Below, one piece after another: positions 44,559 through 53,680 of a stretch of DNA of 64,000 bases. The notes under the pieces are model-generated. The model saw nothing but the letters and a program-made list of their open reading frames with translations, did no database searches and had not been told where the DNA came from. This stretch comes from Pyrinomonadaceae bacterium (GTDB lineage: Bacteria > Acidobacteriota > Blastocatellia > Pyrinomonadales > Pyrinomonadaceae). A program made the position numbers and the translations under genes. How positions within the stretch are numbered: the stretch's first letter is position 1; each line of letters starts with the position of its first letter. The DNA is taken from NCBI GenBank assembly GCA_021228405.1, contig JAJQRF010000002.1:1054001-1118000 (forward strand), read 5' to 3'.

Positions 44559-46223
44559 TTAAACCCCCGGCATCGCTTTTTTCAGCGGTTTAAGCAGTAA
44601 GAAAAGCACGACTGCCATAAACAACGCCATACACGCAAGCGCGAGGAAAAAGCTGGATTGCAACCAAATATCCCAGAAAATACCGATCTGCGTCAGTTTA
44701 TTTCCGATTGCCGTGGCGACAAACCAACCGCCCATCAACAAGCCGCGTAAACGGATCGGCGCGACCTTTGAAACGAGCGACAAGCCCATCGGCGACAGCA
44801 TCAATTCGCCGAGCGTCACGATCGCATAAGCCAGAATCAACCAGAACGGCGAAACGCGGAACAGATAGGAATTTTGCACAAATGCCGCCCGGTTCGCTTC
44901 GGCTTGTCCCGGCACGACCCTGTTGATATGTTCCATTAACTGCTGTTCGCCCGAAGCTGTCTGTCCGGTTTTTTCATCCTTTTTCGGCGCAAATTTTACG
45001 CCGTAGATCAGATTTTTGCCGTCAGCATCTTTGGCATTCACAATCTTGTCCAGAACGTCTTTGGAAACGCCTTTTGCTTCGAGATTTTTGACGACCCGCT
45101 CGTTGATGCGAAACGCGCCAGCTGAAAGCTGTTCGGCGGTCGGCGTTTGTTTTTCGCCGAGCGTCGCGCCATACCAGAGAACTAAAAACGAAAGCCCGGT
45201 CAGAGTCATCCCGATCGCCATTTTCGTCGGGGTCGAAGGTTCTTTGCCGCGTTTGTCCAAAAATCCCCAGAACCAGATCAGCGGAAATGTCAGTGTCACG
45301 ACCCAAAAAGCATTGATCGAATTGGAGATGGTTCCCGAAACGTTCCAATCCGTGTTGTCGTCCGCCCAATAGGTCAGCGTCGAGCCGTTTTGATGGAAAA
45401 CCATCCAGAAAACGATGACGATCGCAAAAATCACGATCAAAGCCATAATTCTTTTCCAGTCAGGAACGGAATTCATTAAATCTTGACGGGCAGCATCAGC
45501 GGCTCTGTGTCCGCCTTCATCCTGATCGCTAACTCCGTGCGGCGGCGCGTCGACCGTGGTCGCGGCGGTGTCGGCGGCTTGTTGACCGTCACGAAGCGCA
45601 TCTTTTTTCGGGTCTTCGACCAGATTTTTGAAATACCACAAGATACCGACCGAAATGACCATTCCGAAAGCGGCAACGGCAAATGCGGCGTGAAATCCGA
45701 AGCTTGCTTTGACGATTTCCATAATGATCGGCGCAATAAATGCACCGATGTTGATGCCCATATAAAAAATGTTATATGCACGATCTTTCAAATGGCTTCC
45801 TTCGGGATAAAGATTTCCGACCATTGTCGAAACGTTCGGTTTGAAAAATCCGTTTCCGATGACAAGACAGGTCAGCGCGGCGTAAACTGCCCAAATAGCC
45901 GAGATCGAAAGCAATCCGTGTCCCGCCATAAAGAAGAATCCGCCGATAATGACGGCTTTGCGATAACCCGTGATCCTGTCCGCAATCAGTCCGCCGATGA
46001 GCGGGCTGGCGTAAACGAACATCAGATAGTTGGCGTAAAGCGTCGTCGCTTCGGCTGCCGTCCAACCGAAACCTTCATTCGGATCACGCAAATAAAGCGT
46101 AAAAAGCGCGAGCATCGAGTAAAAACTGAAACGCTCCCACATTTCCGTGCCGAAAAGCACGTAAAGTCCTTTCGGATGTTTATCGACGACGGCATTATTC
46201 AAAACTGCACTATTTGAACTCAT
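44559..46223 (-). CDS. POT/PTR-family proton-dependent oligopeptide transporter
   Basis: 554 residues, about 12-14 membrane helices. The PTR2 signature FGTEMWERFSFYSMLALFTLYL is at the N-terminus (E-x-W-E-R-F proton and peptide site), with FFKPNVSTMVGNLYPEG and YNIFYMGINIGAFIAPII following; GELMLSPMGLSLVSKVAPIRLRGLLMGGWF is the second signature. A hydrophilic insertion at about 205-250 and another before the last helices enlarge it beyond 500 residues. It imports di- and tripeptides with protons across the inner membrane. Confidence 0.95.
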   Translation of the reverse strand: MSSNSAVLNNAVVDKHPKGLYVLFGTEMWERFSFYSMLALFTLYLRDPNEGFGWTAAEATTLYANYLMFVYASPLIGGLIADRITGYRKAVIIGGFFFMAGHGLLSISAIWAVYAALTCLVIGNGFFKPNVSTMVGNLYPEGSHLKDRAYNIFYMGINIGAFIAPIIMEIVKASFGFHAAFAVAAFGMVISVGILWYFKNLVEDPKKDALRDGQQAADTAATTVDAPPHGVSDQDEGGHRAADAARQDLMNSVPDWKRIMALIVIFAIVIVFWMVFHQNGSTLTYWADDNTDWNVSGTISNSINAFWVVTLTFPLIWFWGFLDKRGKEPSTPTKMAIGMTLTGLSFLVLWYGATLGEKQTPTAEQLSAGAFRINERVVKNLEAKGVSKDVLDKIVNAKDADGKNLIYGVKFAPKKDEKTGQTASGEQQLMEHINRVVPGQAEANRAAFVQNSYLFRVSPFWLILAYAIVTLGELMLSPMGLSLVSKVAPIRLRGLLMGGWFVATAIGNKLTQIGIFWDIWLQSSFFLALACMALFMAVVLFLLLKPLKKAMPGV

Positions 46224-46641
46224 TAAATTTTTCCCCTTTATTTATTTGTTTTTTGAAAAGAATTAGGCAAAATATAGCAAATAAATTCGATAACGAAAAG
46301 GAAAAGCTTAAAAAAACTTATGAGCGGAAAACTTTTTCTTTTATTATTTGCCGGTTTTTGACTATAGTTTTTACTTCTAAACAGACGCGTAAACACAGAA
46401 TAAAAAACACACCGTCGTGAAATAATTCAGGCTTTTCGTTAAGGTTTTCCGAGAAAATATTAACGCTTCGTCAAACGAGATATATGCGGGTTTCAGGATG
46501 GCGTTGGCTTGCATAACGCAACGGAAAATCATAAAAAATCCGCCAGCGTAAAATAAAGCTTTAATATTGATCGGTTTTGTGAGATAAAAATATATAAATC
46601 GAGTAATTGCTTTATTGCTGAAAATTACGAGGAATAATCGA
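46224..46641. other. 418-bp intergenic region
   Basis: Divergent upstream region of the POT transporter (-) and the small membrane protein (+). AT-rich, with no ORF, tRNA or clear hairpin. GAGGA at about 46629 is the Shine-Dalgarno site for the + gene. Confidence 0.4.
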
Positions 46642-46995
46642 ATGATTTTAATTTTAGGGTTGGTTGTTCTGTTTTCAATGACGGTTTTCTCCTATAAAAC
46701 TGCAAAAGATTATGAAAAAAATGCCGTTGTCTGGGGATTGATAACTTTCGGAGTCGGGGTCTTTCTACAATTAATATTGCCTTTCACGATCGGGATAATT
46801 CTCGGGATTATCATTGTAATGAACGGAAAACGGGCGGAAGATATACAGGAACAAATCCCTACTGTTACGATCAGCGTAGTAACAATTATTTTGAATATTG
46901 CCGCCGGATTTCTGATTATCCGGCATCTTGCCAAAATCCCAGAAGAATCGTCGTTGACACCGCCGCAACCGCCTGTTTTTGACAACGAACCGTAA
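46642..46995 (+). CDS. Small membrane protein of unknown function
   Basis: 117 residues from ATG 46642, preferred over TTG 46615 because GAGGA precedes it at a good distance and the first membrane helix then starts at residue 1. Three or four hydrophobic helices (MILILGLVVLFSMTVFSY; VVWGLITFGVGVFLQLILPFTIGIILGIIIVM; TVTISVVTIILNIAAGFLIIRHL) and a Pro-rich tail. No family recognised. Confidence 0.6.
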   Translation: MILILGLVVLFSMTVFSYKTAKDYEKNAVVWGLITFGVGVFLQLILPFTIGIILGIIIVMNGKRAEDIQEQIPTVTISVVTIILNIAAGFLIIRHLAKIPEESSLTPPQPPVFDNEP

Positions 46996-47140
46996 AACCT
47001 TTTCAATATAAAAGTCCAATATAATTGGTTTTACGGGATCAAGACAAAACAGGTGCCCCAAATTAGCGGTTATATAAAGAACATAGGGTCTGAAAATTTA
47101 ACACTGGAAAAAATGCCCCCAAGGAAGTCTCAAACCTTAT

Positions 47141-48505
47141 ATGAAGCAAAAAATAAAGATTTTGCTTGCTGATGATGATCCTGTCTTGCGAAGATTATTG
47201 CCTTCGCAAATTCGTGCGGAAGATTTTGACTTTTTAACGGTCGAAGATGCCAGAACTGTTTTAGACGAAATAAAACAGAAGGATTTTGATATTGTTCTGT
47301 TAGATGTAAATCTGCCCGACGCTTCGGGAATCGAAATTTTATCGGCGATACGCCAACAGCAGGAAGCCCCTGAAGTGATTATGCTGACGGCGGACAAATC
47401 TCTGCAAACCGGCATCGAAGCGATGCGGCGCGGGGCTTACGATTACATCACCAAACCCGCTAATCCCGAACAGGTTGAAGCCATAATCCGCAAGGCTTCG
47501 GAAAAACACGACCTCGTCAAACAAAACGAACGTTTGCGCGTTGCCGTTCGCCAGCAGAACAATATCGACGCGATCGAACCCGTTCATCAAAGTCTGGCAA
47601 TGCTCCGTGTTTTCAAGCAAGCCGAAACCGTCGCAAAACTCGATTCGACTCTCTTAATTACAGGCGAAAGCGGAACGGGAAAGGATATTCTCGCGCGCTG
47701 GATTCATTCGCAAAGTCTGCGTGCCGACCTTCCGCTGGTCGCTGTCAACTGCGGCGCATTGCCCGAAAATCTTTTTGAATCCGAGTTTTTCGGACACGAA
47801 AAAGGCTCTTTCACGGGCGCAACGGGGCAAAAGATCGGATTGATCGAAGCCGCTGACGGTTCGACTTTATTTCTCGACGAGATCGGCGAGATGCCTTTGA
47901 CGATGCAGGTCAAGCTTTTGCATTTCCTCGAAAACGGAATGTTTCGCCGCGTCGGTGCGACCCGCGACCGTTTTTCAAATGTCCGAATCATTGCCGCAAC
48001 TAACAAAAATCTGGCGGACGAAGTTAAAACGGGAAATTTTCGGATGGATTTGTTTTACCGTCTGAACGTGATTTCCTTTCATCTGCCGCCGCTTCGCGAG
48101 CGAAAGGAAGATTTGCCTTTACTGATCGAATTTTTTCTTGAAAAACTTCGCATTCGTTTCAAACGTCCGAATTTACATTTTTCCGAAAAAGCTCAGAAAC
48201 AATTGGCAAATCACTCGTGGCAGGGAAATATCCGCGAACTGCGAAACACTATCGAACGTTCGGTCGTGCTTTCGCCGCACGATCTGGTCGATGAGATTTT
48301 CGGGCTGGAAGTTCAAAATCTTCCTGAAACGAAAAATTATCAAACTTCAAATGAAAATCCGATCACGCTTGCCGAACTTGAAAAACGCCATATCTTAAAA
48401 GTTTTGTCGGATGTCGGCGGTCATCGTGAGAAAGCGGCGGTTATCTTAGGTATCACGGCGCGCACCCTTTATCGAAAACTAAACGAATATGAAGGCGAAA
48501 ACTGA
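47141..48505 (+). CDS. NtrC-family sigma-54-dependent response regulator
   Basis: 454 residues. Receiver domain with phosphorylated Asp55 in IVLLDVNLPD; AAA+ domain with Walker A GESGTGKD (about 175-182), sigma-54 contact loop GSFTGA (about 222-227, GAFTGA in most relatives), and Walker B LFLDEIGEM; a C-terminal Fis-type helix-turn-helix (LSDVGGHREKAAVILGITARTLYRKLNEY). It would be phosphorylated by a histidine kinase and drive open-complex formation by sigma-54 RNA polymerase. The adjacent enhancer-like palindromes and sigma-54 promoter just downstream are its likely target, and the hybrid kinase after them is a likely partner. Confidence 0.95.
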   Translation: MKQKIKILLADDDPVLRRLLPSQIRAEDFDFLTVEDARTVLDEIKQKDFDIVLLDVNLPDASGIEILSAIRQQQEAPEVIMLTADKSLQTGIEAMRRGAYDYITKPANPEQVEAIIRKASEKHDLVKQNERLRVAVRQQNNIDAIEPVHQSLAMLRVFKQAETVAKLDSTLLITGESGTGKDILARWIHSQSLRADLPLVAVNCGALPENLFESEFFGHEKGSFTGATGQKIGLIEAADGSTLFLDEIGEMPLTMQVKLLHFLENGMFRRVGATRDRFSNVRIIAATNKNLADEVKTGNFRMDLFYRLNVISFHLPPLRERKEDLPLLIEFFLEKLRIRFKRPNLHFSEKAQKQLANHSWQGNIRELRNTIERSVVLSPHDLVDEIFGLEVQNLPETKNYQTSNENPITLAELEKRHILKVLSDVGGHREKAAVILGITARTLYRKLNEYEGEN

Positions 48506-48536
48506 CATTTTGTCAGTATATATGAAATTTTTTCAG
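48502..48536. promoter_or_regulatory. Two tandem palindromic enhancer-like sites
   Basis: Site 1: CTGACA-TTT-TGTCAG (48502-48516), a perfect palindrome overlapping the stop of the regulator gene. Site 2: ATGAAA-TTT-TTTCAG (48522-48536), the same plan. Their centres are 20 bases apart, two helical turns, and about 140-160 bases upstream of the sigma-54 promoter, as expected for dimers of an NtrC-type activator. The assignment is inferred from geometry. Confidence 0.6.
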
Positions 48537-48667
48537 ATAAATTTTCACATTGACCCTGAATCTAATTGCATAAATTTTTTTAGTTAGATATTAATTATAA
48601 AATGCTTCTTAAGTAACTGCTTGAAAACAAAGAGCCGGAGTAAAAAAAAGAAGGTTGGGTGTATTTT

Positions 48668-48683
48668 TGGCACGGTGTTTGTA
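48668..48683 (+). promoter_or_regulatory. Sigma-54 (-24/-12) promoter
   Basis: TGGCACG at 48668-48674, four bases, TTGTA at 48679-48683; GG and the -12 pair are 10 bases apart as required. Only the -12 C differs (T). Predicted transcription start is near 48694. It follows an NtrC-type regulator gene, and a structured RNA region lies immediately downstream. Confidence 0.8.
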
Positions 48684-48693
48684 ACTATATTTA

Positions 48694-48952
48694 AGTGGAA
48701 GGACGTTTCCGATACCAAAAATACTTTTACGGGGGCAGAAGGATTTGAGGAAGGAAGCGTCTTTTTCCCTCTTTAACTAACCATTTAGAAAGACAATTTA
48801 AAGTTGTTTCGCCGTAAATGGGGGCATTTGCGGCGAAACAATGCGGAAATGTGGGGTTGGGGGTAGCCCACGGGTCCGCAAGGCTCGGTTCCGATTTTGG
48901 ACCCTTCGGAACCGAGCCGATTTTATATGGACGTTTGAAGCGTCCTTTTTTT
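48694..48952 (+). ncRNA. Candidate structured noncoding RNA or riboregulator, sigma-54 dependent
   Basis: About 260 nt from the predicted start to an intrinsic terminator, with no good ORF. Helices seen: a 17-bp hairpin (48804-48841; TTGTTTCGCCG/CGGCGAAACAA ends, GGGG loop); GTGGG/CCCAC (48851-48855 with 48867-48871); a perfect 13-bp hairpin (48882-48894 with 48906-48918). TGCGGA (48842-48847) can pair with TCCGCA (48875-48880), or GGGTCC (48872-48877) can pair with the last hairpin's loop GGACCC (48899-48904) as a pseudoknot; these two pairings exclude each other because they share bases 48875-48877. That looks like a switch. I do not recognise a known RNA family. A trans-acting sRNA or leader of the kinase gene are the two options. 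Confidence 0.6.
48929..48952 (+). terminator. Rho-independent terminator of the candidate RNA
   Basis: Stem GGACG / CGTCC with a seven-base loop, followed by seven T (48946-48952), just before the kinase reading frame. Confidence 0.85.
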
Positions 48953-50953
48953 GTGGACAATTTTCAATATTTACCGCTATTTTATAAGTCTGTGAACTCG
49001 CAAAAGAGAATAAAACAAAATTGGGAAAAGAATTTTTACCAGACCGATCTGATCTTGCAGTCGATCACCGAAGGAATCTGTGTCATCGATTTAAATGGCG
49101 AAATTACCTTTACGAATCGGGCGGCGAAAAGTTTGCTTGGATTTCACCTGAACGAGCTGAACGGGCGAAATTATGAAGAAACGCTCTTTGATCGTCCGAA
49201 AAACGAAATCGAATTTTGCCCGATCCGTTTCGCTTTGACCGATGGGGAAATTTCGCACGTCAATACGGAAACCTTTTTTCGGGCTGATAAAAGCAGTTTT
49301 CTGGTCGAATATATCTGTGTTCCGCTAATCGAAAAGGATGAAATTATCGGTGTCGTGCTCACTTTTGAGGACATCACCGAACGCCGCGAGATCGAGATCG
49401 CACTTGCCGAAGCGCGTGACGAAGCACTGAAAAACGCCCGCATCAAATCCGTTTTTCTTGCCAATATGAGCCACGAAATCCGCACGCCGCTTCACGGAAT
49501 TGTCGGAACGACGAGTCTTTTGGCGGAAACCGATTTGGATAAAAAGCAGAAGAGATATGTCGAAATGCTGAAAACGAGTGCCGACCTTTTGCTTGAGATA
49601 ATCAATGACATTCTCGATTTTTCAAAGCTCGAAGCCGGAAAACTCAATCTCGAAATCATCGAATTCGATCTGCGGCAAACGATTGCGGAAGTCGCGGACG
49701 TATTCAGGGTTTTGGCGCAAAGAAAGCACTTAAGATTATTTTCGGAGATCGACCGGGGAATTCCTCTAAAAGTTTCGGGAGATTCAAATCAGCTAAAGCA
49801 GGTTTTGAACAATCTTTTGAGCAACGCCGTTAAATTTACCGAAACGGGCAAGATCAGTCTTAAAATTTCCTTGAAAGAAAAAAATAAAAAGACCGTAATT
49901 TTGATGTTTGAGGTTACGGACACCGGCATCGGACTCGATCAGGACGCGCGCGAGCAAATCTTTCATCCTTTTACGCAGGCAGACGCTTCGACCACGCGGC
50001 GTTTCGGCGGAACTGGATTGGGATTGGCGATCTGTCGTGAAATCATTGAAAAAATGAACGGCGAGATCGGGGTCGAAAGCACCTCGGGTGAAGGTTCGCG
50101 CTTTTGGTTCACGGCAGAATTTTTGAACGTTGAAAAGAAGGCAGATGCTTGGGAAACGGAAGAAAAAGTTCGGATAGAAAACAGCGAAATTTGTAATAAC
50201 GTAAAAATTTTGATCGTCGAAGATAACGAAATCAACCGTGAAGTCGCTTCGGCGATGCTCAAAAACCTCGGAATCGAAATCGAATCAGCCGAAAACGGGG
50301 CGAAGGCGGTCGAATTTTGTTTGAAACAGGATTTCGACCTTGTTCTGATGGATTGCCAGATGCCGGAAATGGACGGTTTTGCGGCGGCGGCGGCTATTCG
50401 GCAAAGTAAAAAAAGCGGAAAACAACCGAAAATAATCGCTTTGACCGCGAGTGCGAGTTTTGAAGAACGTCAGAAATGTTTTACCGCCGGAATGGACGAC
50501 TTTTTGACCAAACCTTTGGAAAAAAATAAACTCATAAAAACATTAAATAAATATTGTTTTACCGAAAATCCTTTAGAAAATCTTGACTTACCCGAAAAAT
50601 TCAGTCAACATTCTCTTGCAGAAATCATTGCACCCGAAACTTTAAAGAACTTTCTCGAAATAGAATCGAACGGCGAAGAAAATTTTACGTTTGAGATGAT
50701 TTCGCTCTTTTGCAGTAACGCCGAAAACGGAATTGCCGAAATACACGATGCTTTAGAGTCGAAGAACGCGGCGTTTATCCGCCGCAAAGCACATCAGTTA
50801 AAAGGAAGCAGTGCTAATCTGGGCGCGATGAAGTTGGTTGAACTTTTTGATAATTTAGAAAATATAATTCAAAAAGAAAGTCGGATAGAAAGCGAAAATT
50901 TATTGACTGAAATTTTCAGGGAAATTGAAAAACTGAAAAAAGTGATTTCATAA
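48953..50953 (+). CDS. Soluble hybrid sensor kinase (PAS-HisKA-HATPase-REC-Hpt)
   Basis: About 666 residues. The frame is open from 48818, but that stretch is the structured RNA and terminator; GTG 48953 is the first start after it and GTG 48992 is an alternative, neither with a clear Shine-Dalgarno site. PAS (about 25-150, [30 protein letters not shown]); HisKA with His174 in MSHEIRTPL; HATPase with [12 protein letters not shown] and [20 protein letters not shown]; receiver with Asp467 in [14 protein letters not shown]-terminal Hpt with His614 in [13 protein letters not shown]. No membrane helix, so it senses a cytoplasmic signal. A full internal phosphorelay, positioned to feed the upstream NtrC-type regulator. 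Confidence 0.92.
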   Translation: MDNFQYLPLFYKSVNSQKRIKQNWEKNFYQTDLILQSITEGICVIDLNGEITFTNRAAKSLLGFHLNELNGRNYEETLFDRPKNEIEFCPIRFALTDGEISHVNTETFFRADKSSFLVEYICVPLIEKDEIIGVVLTFEDITERREIEIALAEARDEALKNARIKSVFLANMSHEIRTPLHGIVGTTSLLAETDLDKKQKRYVEMLKTSADLLLEIINDILDFSKLEAGKLNLEIIEFDLRQTIAEVADVFRVLAQRKHLRLFSEIDRGIPLKVSGDSNQLKQVLNNLLSNAVKFTETGKISLKISLKEKNKKTVILMFEVTDTGIGLDQDAREQIFHPFTQADASTTRRFGGTGLGLAICREIIEKMNGEIGVESTSGEGSRFWFTAEFLNVEKKADAWETEEKVRIENSEICNNVKILIVEDNEINREVASAMLKNLGIEIESAENGAKAVEFCLKQDFDLVLMDCQMPEMDGFAAAAAIRQSKKSGKQPKIIALTASASFEERQKCFTAGMDDFLTKPLEKNKLIKTLNKYCFTENPLENLDLPEKFSQHSLAEIIAPETLKNFLEIESNGEENFTFEMISLFCSNAENGIAEIHDALESKNAAFIRRKAHQLKGSSANLGAMKLVELFDNLENIIQKESRIESENLLTEIFREIEKLKKVIS

Positions 50954-50973
50954 ATATTGAAAGTGGAAAGGGT

Positions 50974-51528
50974 ATGAAAGTGGAAAAAAAGAAAAGCTCT
51001 GTTGAAACGCAGGAAGACGGAAATATAGATAAGATTCGCGACATTCTTTTCGGGTCGCAGTCGCGCGATTTTGAACGCCGTTTCAACCGTATGGAAGAAC
51101 GTCTTTCAAACGAAGTTGCCGAAATGCGCGACGAAACCCGCAAAAGACTCGACGCGCTCGAAGAATATATCAAATCCGAAGTGAAATCGTTGACCGAAAG
51201 ATTGGTCAACGAACAAAATTCGCGTGCCGATGCGGTCAAGGAATTGTCGGGCGAATTAAAGGATTTGTCGCATAATTTCGATAAAAAAGTCACGAATTTG
51301 AATGAACAATCGGCGAAATCGGAAAGCGATCTGCGCCAGCAGATTTTGACGCAATCGAAAAATCTGACCGATGAAATCCAGAAACGTCACAATGAATTGC
51401 TTGCGTCATTACAGCGCGAATCGACCGAGATTCGCGACGACAAAGCCGACCGCCACGCGCTTGCCGAACTTTTTACGGAAATGGCAATGCGTCTGACAAA
51501 CGATTTTCATTTACCCGAAGCAGAATAA
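50974..51528 (+). CDS. Coiled-coil protein upstream of a GTPase module
   Basis: 184 residues, almost entirely charged helix with heptads (RRFNRMEERLSNEVAEMRDETRKRLDALEEYIKSEVKSLTERL...). No signal peptide or membrane segment. It lies 20 bases after the kinase and just before a membrane protein and a Ras-like GTPase gene, all on the + strand. No known family; a cytoplasmic scaffold or effector of the GTPase is a reasonable guess. Confidence 0.7.
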   Translation: MKVEKKKSSVETQEDGNIDKIRDILFGSQSRDFERRFNRMEERLSNEVAEMRDETRKRLDALEEYIKSEVKSLTERLVNEQNSRADAVKELSGELKDLSHNFDKKVTNLNEQSAKSESDLRQQILTQSKNLTDEIQKRHNELLASLQRESTEIRDDKADRHALAELFTEMAMRLTNDFHLPEAE

Positions 51529-51621
51529 ATTTGTCGAAACCACAAAAGATTCAGGATTTGTGAATGCGGATTTCGGATTCGGTTTATGAAACTCCCAAAC
51601 CCGAAATCCCGAATTTGAAAA

Positions 51622-52971
51622 ATGCCCTCGGGAACATTACAAAAAGAAACAGCGGAAGTTTCGTCAGAAAACGGCGAAAATCCACAGTTTTATTCAAAAA
51701 CCGAAGAAATTTTAGAAAAAACGAACGCCGACGCACTCAGCGAGATCAGAAAAATTCTGGTTCAGCCTGAAGAAGTCGGCGAAGTTTTGCCTTCCGCCTT
51801 TCAAAAAAGCTCGAAAAGCGACAAAAAACTTGCCGAAGCGACTTTACCGATAGTCGAAGAAAACATCCGGCAATCGGTTCAGCGCGACCCGAAAATTTTG
51901 GCGGAAGCCCTTTTCCCCGTGATCGGTCCGGCGATTCGGAAAGCGATTGCCGAAGCCCTCGGCGCGATGGTCCAGTCGCTCAATCAAACTCTCGAACAGA
52001 GCGTCAGCCCGAAAGGGTTGCGCTGGCGTATCGAGGCGTGGCAAACGGGCAAGCCTTTCGGCGAGATCGTGATGCTCAACACGCTTCTCTACCGCGTCGA
52101 ACAGATATTTTTGATTCACAAAAAAACGGGAATTTTACTGCAATATGCCGCGCTCGATTCGGAAGAAAATAAAGATGCCGATATGGTTTCGGCGATGCTC
52201 ACGGCAATTCAGGATTTCGTTCACGATTCGTTCAACGAATCCGAAGATGCAACGCTCGACGCGCTTCGCGTGCGCGACCTGAGCGTTTGGGTCGAACACA
52301 GCCCCGATGCGATCCTAGCCGCCGTCATTCGCGGAAACGCGCCGCTGACCTTGCGCAAAACATTTATCGAAGCGATCGAAAGAGTCCAGTTTCAATACGA
52401 AAACGAGCTGGACAATTTTCGCGGCGAAACGAAAACTTTCGAGCCTTCAAAACCGATCTTGCAGGAATGTCTGCAAATGCAGGTTGGCGAAGAAGGCAAG
52501 CCGAAATCGAAAATATTCACGCCTTTTAACTTTTTGGCGGGAAGCCTCGTTTTGCTGTTTATCATCGGCGGATTTTTTTTCGTGCGGGATTACCGTCGAT
52601 GGTCAAATTATCTGGAACGGCTAGATTCCGAACCGGGAATTGTCGTGACGGAAACGAAGCGCGGATTTTTCCGGCATGAAGTTGAAGGTTTGCGCGATGA
52701 AATGGCAGTAAATCCCGAAACGTTGTTGGCTGAATACGGCTATGAACCGTCGAATGTAAAATCGAATTGGAAAGGTTATCAGGATTTGAGCCCGCAATTC
52801 GTTCTGGAAAGGGCGAAAAAGATTCTGAATCCGCCGCCGACCGCTCAATTAAGCCTTGAAGACGGCGTTCTGATCGTGCGCGGAACGGCGGAAAACAGTT
52901 GGTATCTGGAAGCGCGGAACATTGCCAAAGGAATGGCGGGAATTTCAAAATTCAAGGTCGTGCGCGAATAA
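51622..52971 (+). CDS. Single-pass membrane protein with C-terminal BON-like domain
   Basis: 449 residues. A cytoplasmic helical N-terminal half (about 20-290: EILVQPEEVGEVLP..., repeated helix IGPAIRKAIAEALGAMVQSLNQTLEQS), one membrane helix (about 300-322, FNFLAGSLVLLFIIGGFFFV), then a periplasmic part ending in a BON-like fold (TAQLSLEDGVLIVRGTAENSWYLEARNIAKGMAGISKFKVV). The pattern is like OmpA-type proteins found next to Ras-like GTPase genes, but no OmpA domain is seen. The GTPase start lies 5 bases after its stop, so the genes are coupled. Confidence 0.72.
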   Translation: MPSGTLQKETAEVSSENGENPQFYSKTEEILEKTNADALSEIRKILVQPEEVGEVLPSAFQKSSKSDKKLAEATLPIVEENIRQSVQRDPKILAEALFPVIGPAIRKAIAEALGAMVQSLNQTLEQSVSPKGLRWRIEAWQTGKPFGEIVMLNTLLYRVEQIFLIHKKTGILLQYAALDSEENKDADMVSAMLTAIQDFVHDSFNESEDATLDALRVRDLSVWVEHSPDAILAAVIRGNAPLTLRKTFIEAIERVQFQYENELDNFRGETKTFEPSKPILQECLQMQVGEEGKPKSKIFTPFNFLAGSLVLLFIIGGFFFVRDYRRWSNYLERLDSEPGIVVTETKRGFFRHEVEGLRDEMAVNPETLLAEYGYEPSNVKSNWKGYQDLSPQFVLERAKKILNPPPTAQLSLEDGVLIVRGTAENSWYLEARNIAKGMAGISKFKVVRE

Positions 52972-52976
52972 ATTGT

Positions 52977-53480
52977 ATGCTTTTGCAAAAGAAAATCTGT
53001 ATGCTCGGCGCAACGGGCGTTGGCAAAACGAGCCTTGTGCGGCGTTTTGTGCAGAGTATTTATTCGGAAAAATATCACACGACGCTCGGCGTAAAGATCG
53101 ATAAAAAAACAGTTAACATCGAAGAAAACGAAGTCACGCTTTTGTTGTGGGATTTACAGGGCGAAGACGGCACTTTCAAGATTCGTCCGGCATTTTTGCG
53201 CGGTGCTTCGGGTTATCTGCTGGTCATCGACCTGACGCGCCACGAAACGCTTGTGACCGCATTTTCGATTCAAAAAATGGTCGAAAGAGAAGTCGGCAAA
53301 CTTCCGTTTCTGGTGCTTCTAAACAAAAATGATCTGACCGAAGATTTTGAAATTACGGACGAAGAAATCGTCGATCTCGCGCAATACGATTGGAAAATTT
53401 TGCGTTCGAGTGCAAAAGACGGCGAAAACGTCGAAGAAGCGTTTCAAGTGCTGACAAAGGAAATGCTGAAAGCTATTTGA
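52977..53480 (+). CDS. Ras/Rab-like small GTPase
   Basis: 167 residues from ATG 52977; an upstream frame extension overlaps the previous gene and is not used. G1 GATGVGKT (11-18), G2 Thr in TTLGV, G3 WDLQGED (Asp59-x-x-Gly62, with Glu63 where Ras has catalytic Gln61), G4 NKND (116-119), G5 SAK (145-147). No prenylation motif or C-terminal membrane tail. Bacterial Rab-like GTPases are switch proteins; Glu for Gln suggests slow intrinsic hydrolysis or a different activating partner. The preceding coiled-coil and membrane proteins are likely partners. Confidence 0.9.
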   Translation: MLLQKKICMLGATGVGKTSLVRRFVQSIYSEKYHTTLGVKIDKKTVNIEENEVTLLLWDLQGEDGTFKIRPAFLRGASGYLLVIDLTRHETLVTAFSIQKMVEREVGKLPFLVLLNKNDLTEDFEITDEEIVDLAQYDWKILRSSAKDGENVEEAFQVLTKEMLKAI

Positions 53481-53532
53481 ATCATTTCGGATTTGCCGAA
53501 AGCAAAAGTTTTTTCTAAACTAATAAAGTTTT

Positions 53533-53605
53533 GCCCCTGTAGCTCAACGGTTAGAGCAGAGGACTCATAATCCTTTGGTTGGGGGTTCAAATCCCTCCGG
53601 GGGCA
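53533..53605 (+). tRNA. tRNA with CAT anticodon (tRNA-Ile2 or elongator tRNA-Met)
   Basis: 73 bases with a full cloverleaf: acceptor GCCCCTG with CGGGGGC plus discriminator A, D-arm GCTC...GAGC, anticodon stem GAGGA/TCCTT around loop CTCATAA, T-arm GGGGG-TTCAAAT-CCCTC. CAT may be read as AUG (Met), or as AUA if position 34 is lysidine-modified; the stem and variable-loop bases resemble the Ile2 class. CCA is not encoded. It ends 139 bases before the phage tail genes and is a possible attachment site. Confidence 0.92.
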
Positions 53606-53622
53606 TCTAAGGCAAGATAAGC

Positions 53623-53666
53623 AAAAGAGCCTGATTTACGGAATTACCGTATTTTCAGGCTCTTTT
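53623..53666. terminator. Bidirectional hairpin terminator at the tRNA/prophage boundary
   Basis: Perfect 12-bp stem (AAAAGAGCCTGA / TCAGGCTCTTTT) with an inner TACGG/CCGTA hairpin and T-runs outside. It can end the tRNA transcript (+) and the tail operon (-). Confidence 0.85.
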
Positions 53667-53680
53667 GTTTATCCGAAGTT

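Noticed and set aside
45483..46217. 244-residue + strand ORF opposite the POT transporter
   Set aside because: Shadow of a well-supported transporter frame.
48818..48952. N-terminal extension of the hybrid kinase
   Set aside because: This stretch is a set of perfect hairpins plus a terminator; the translated sequence has no domain character.
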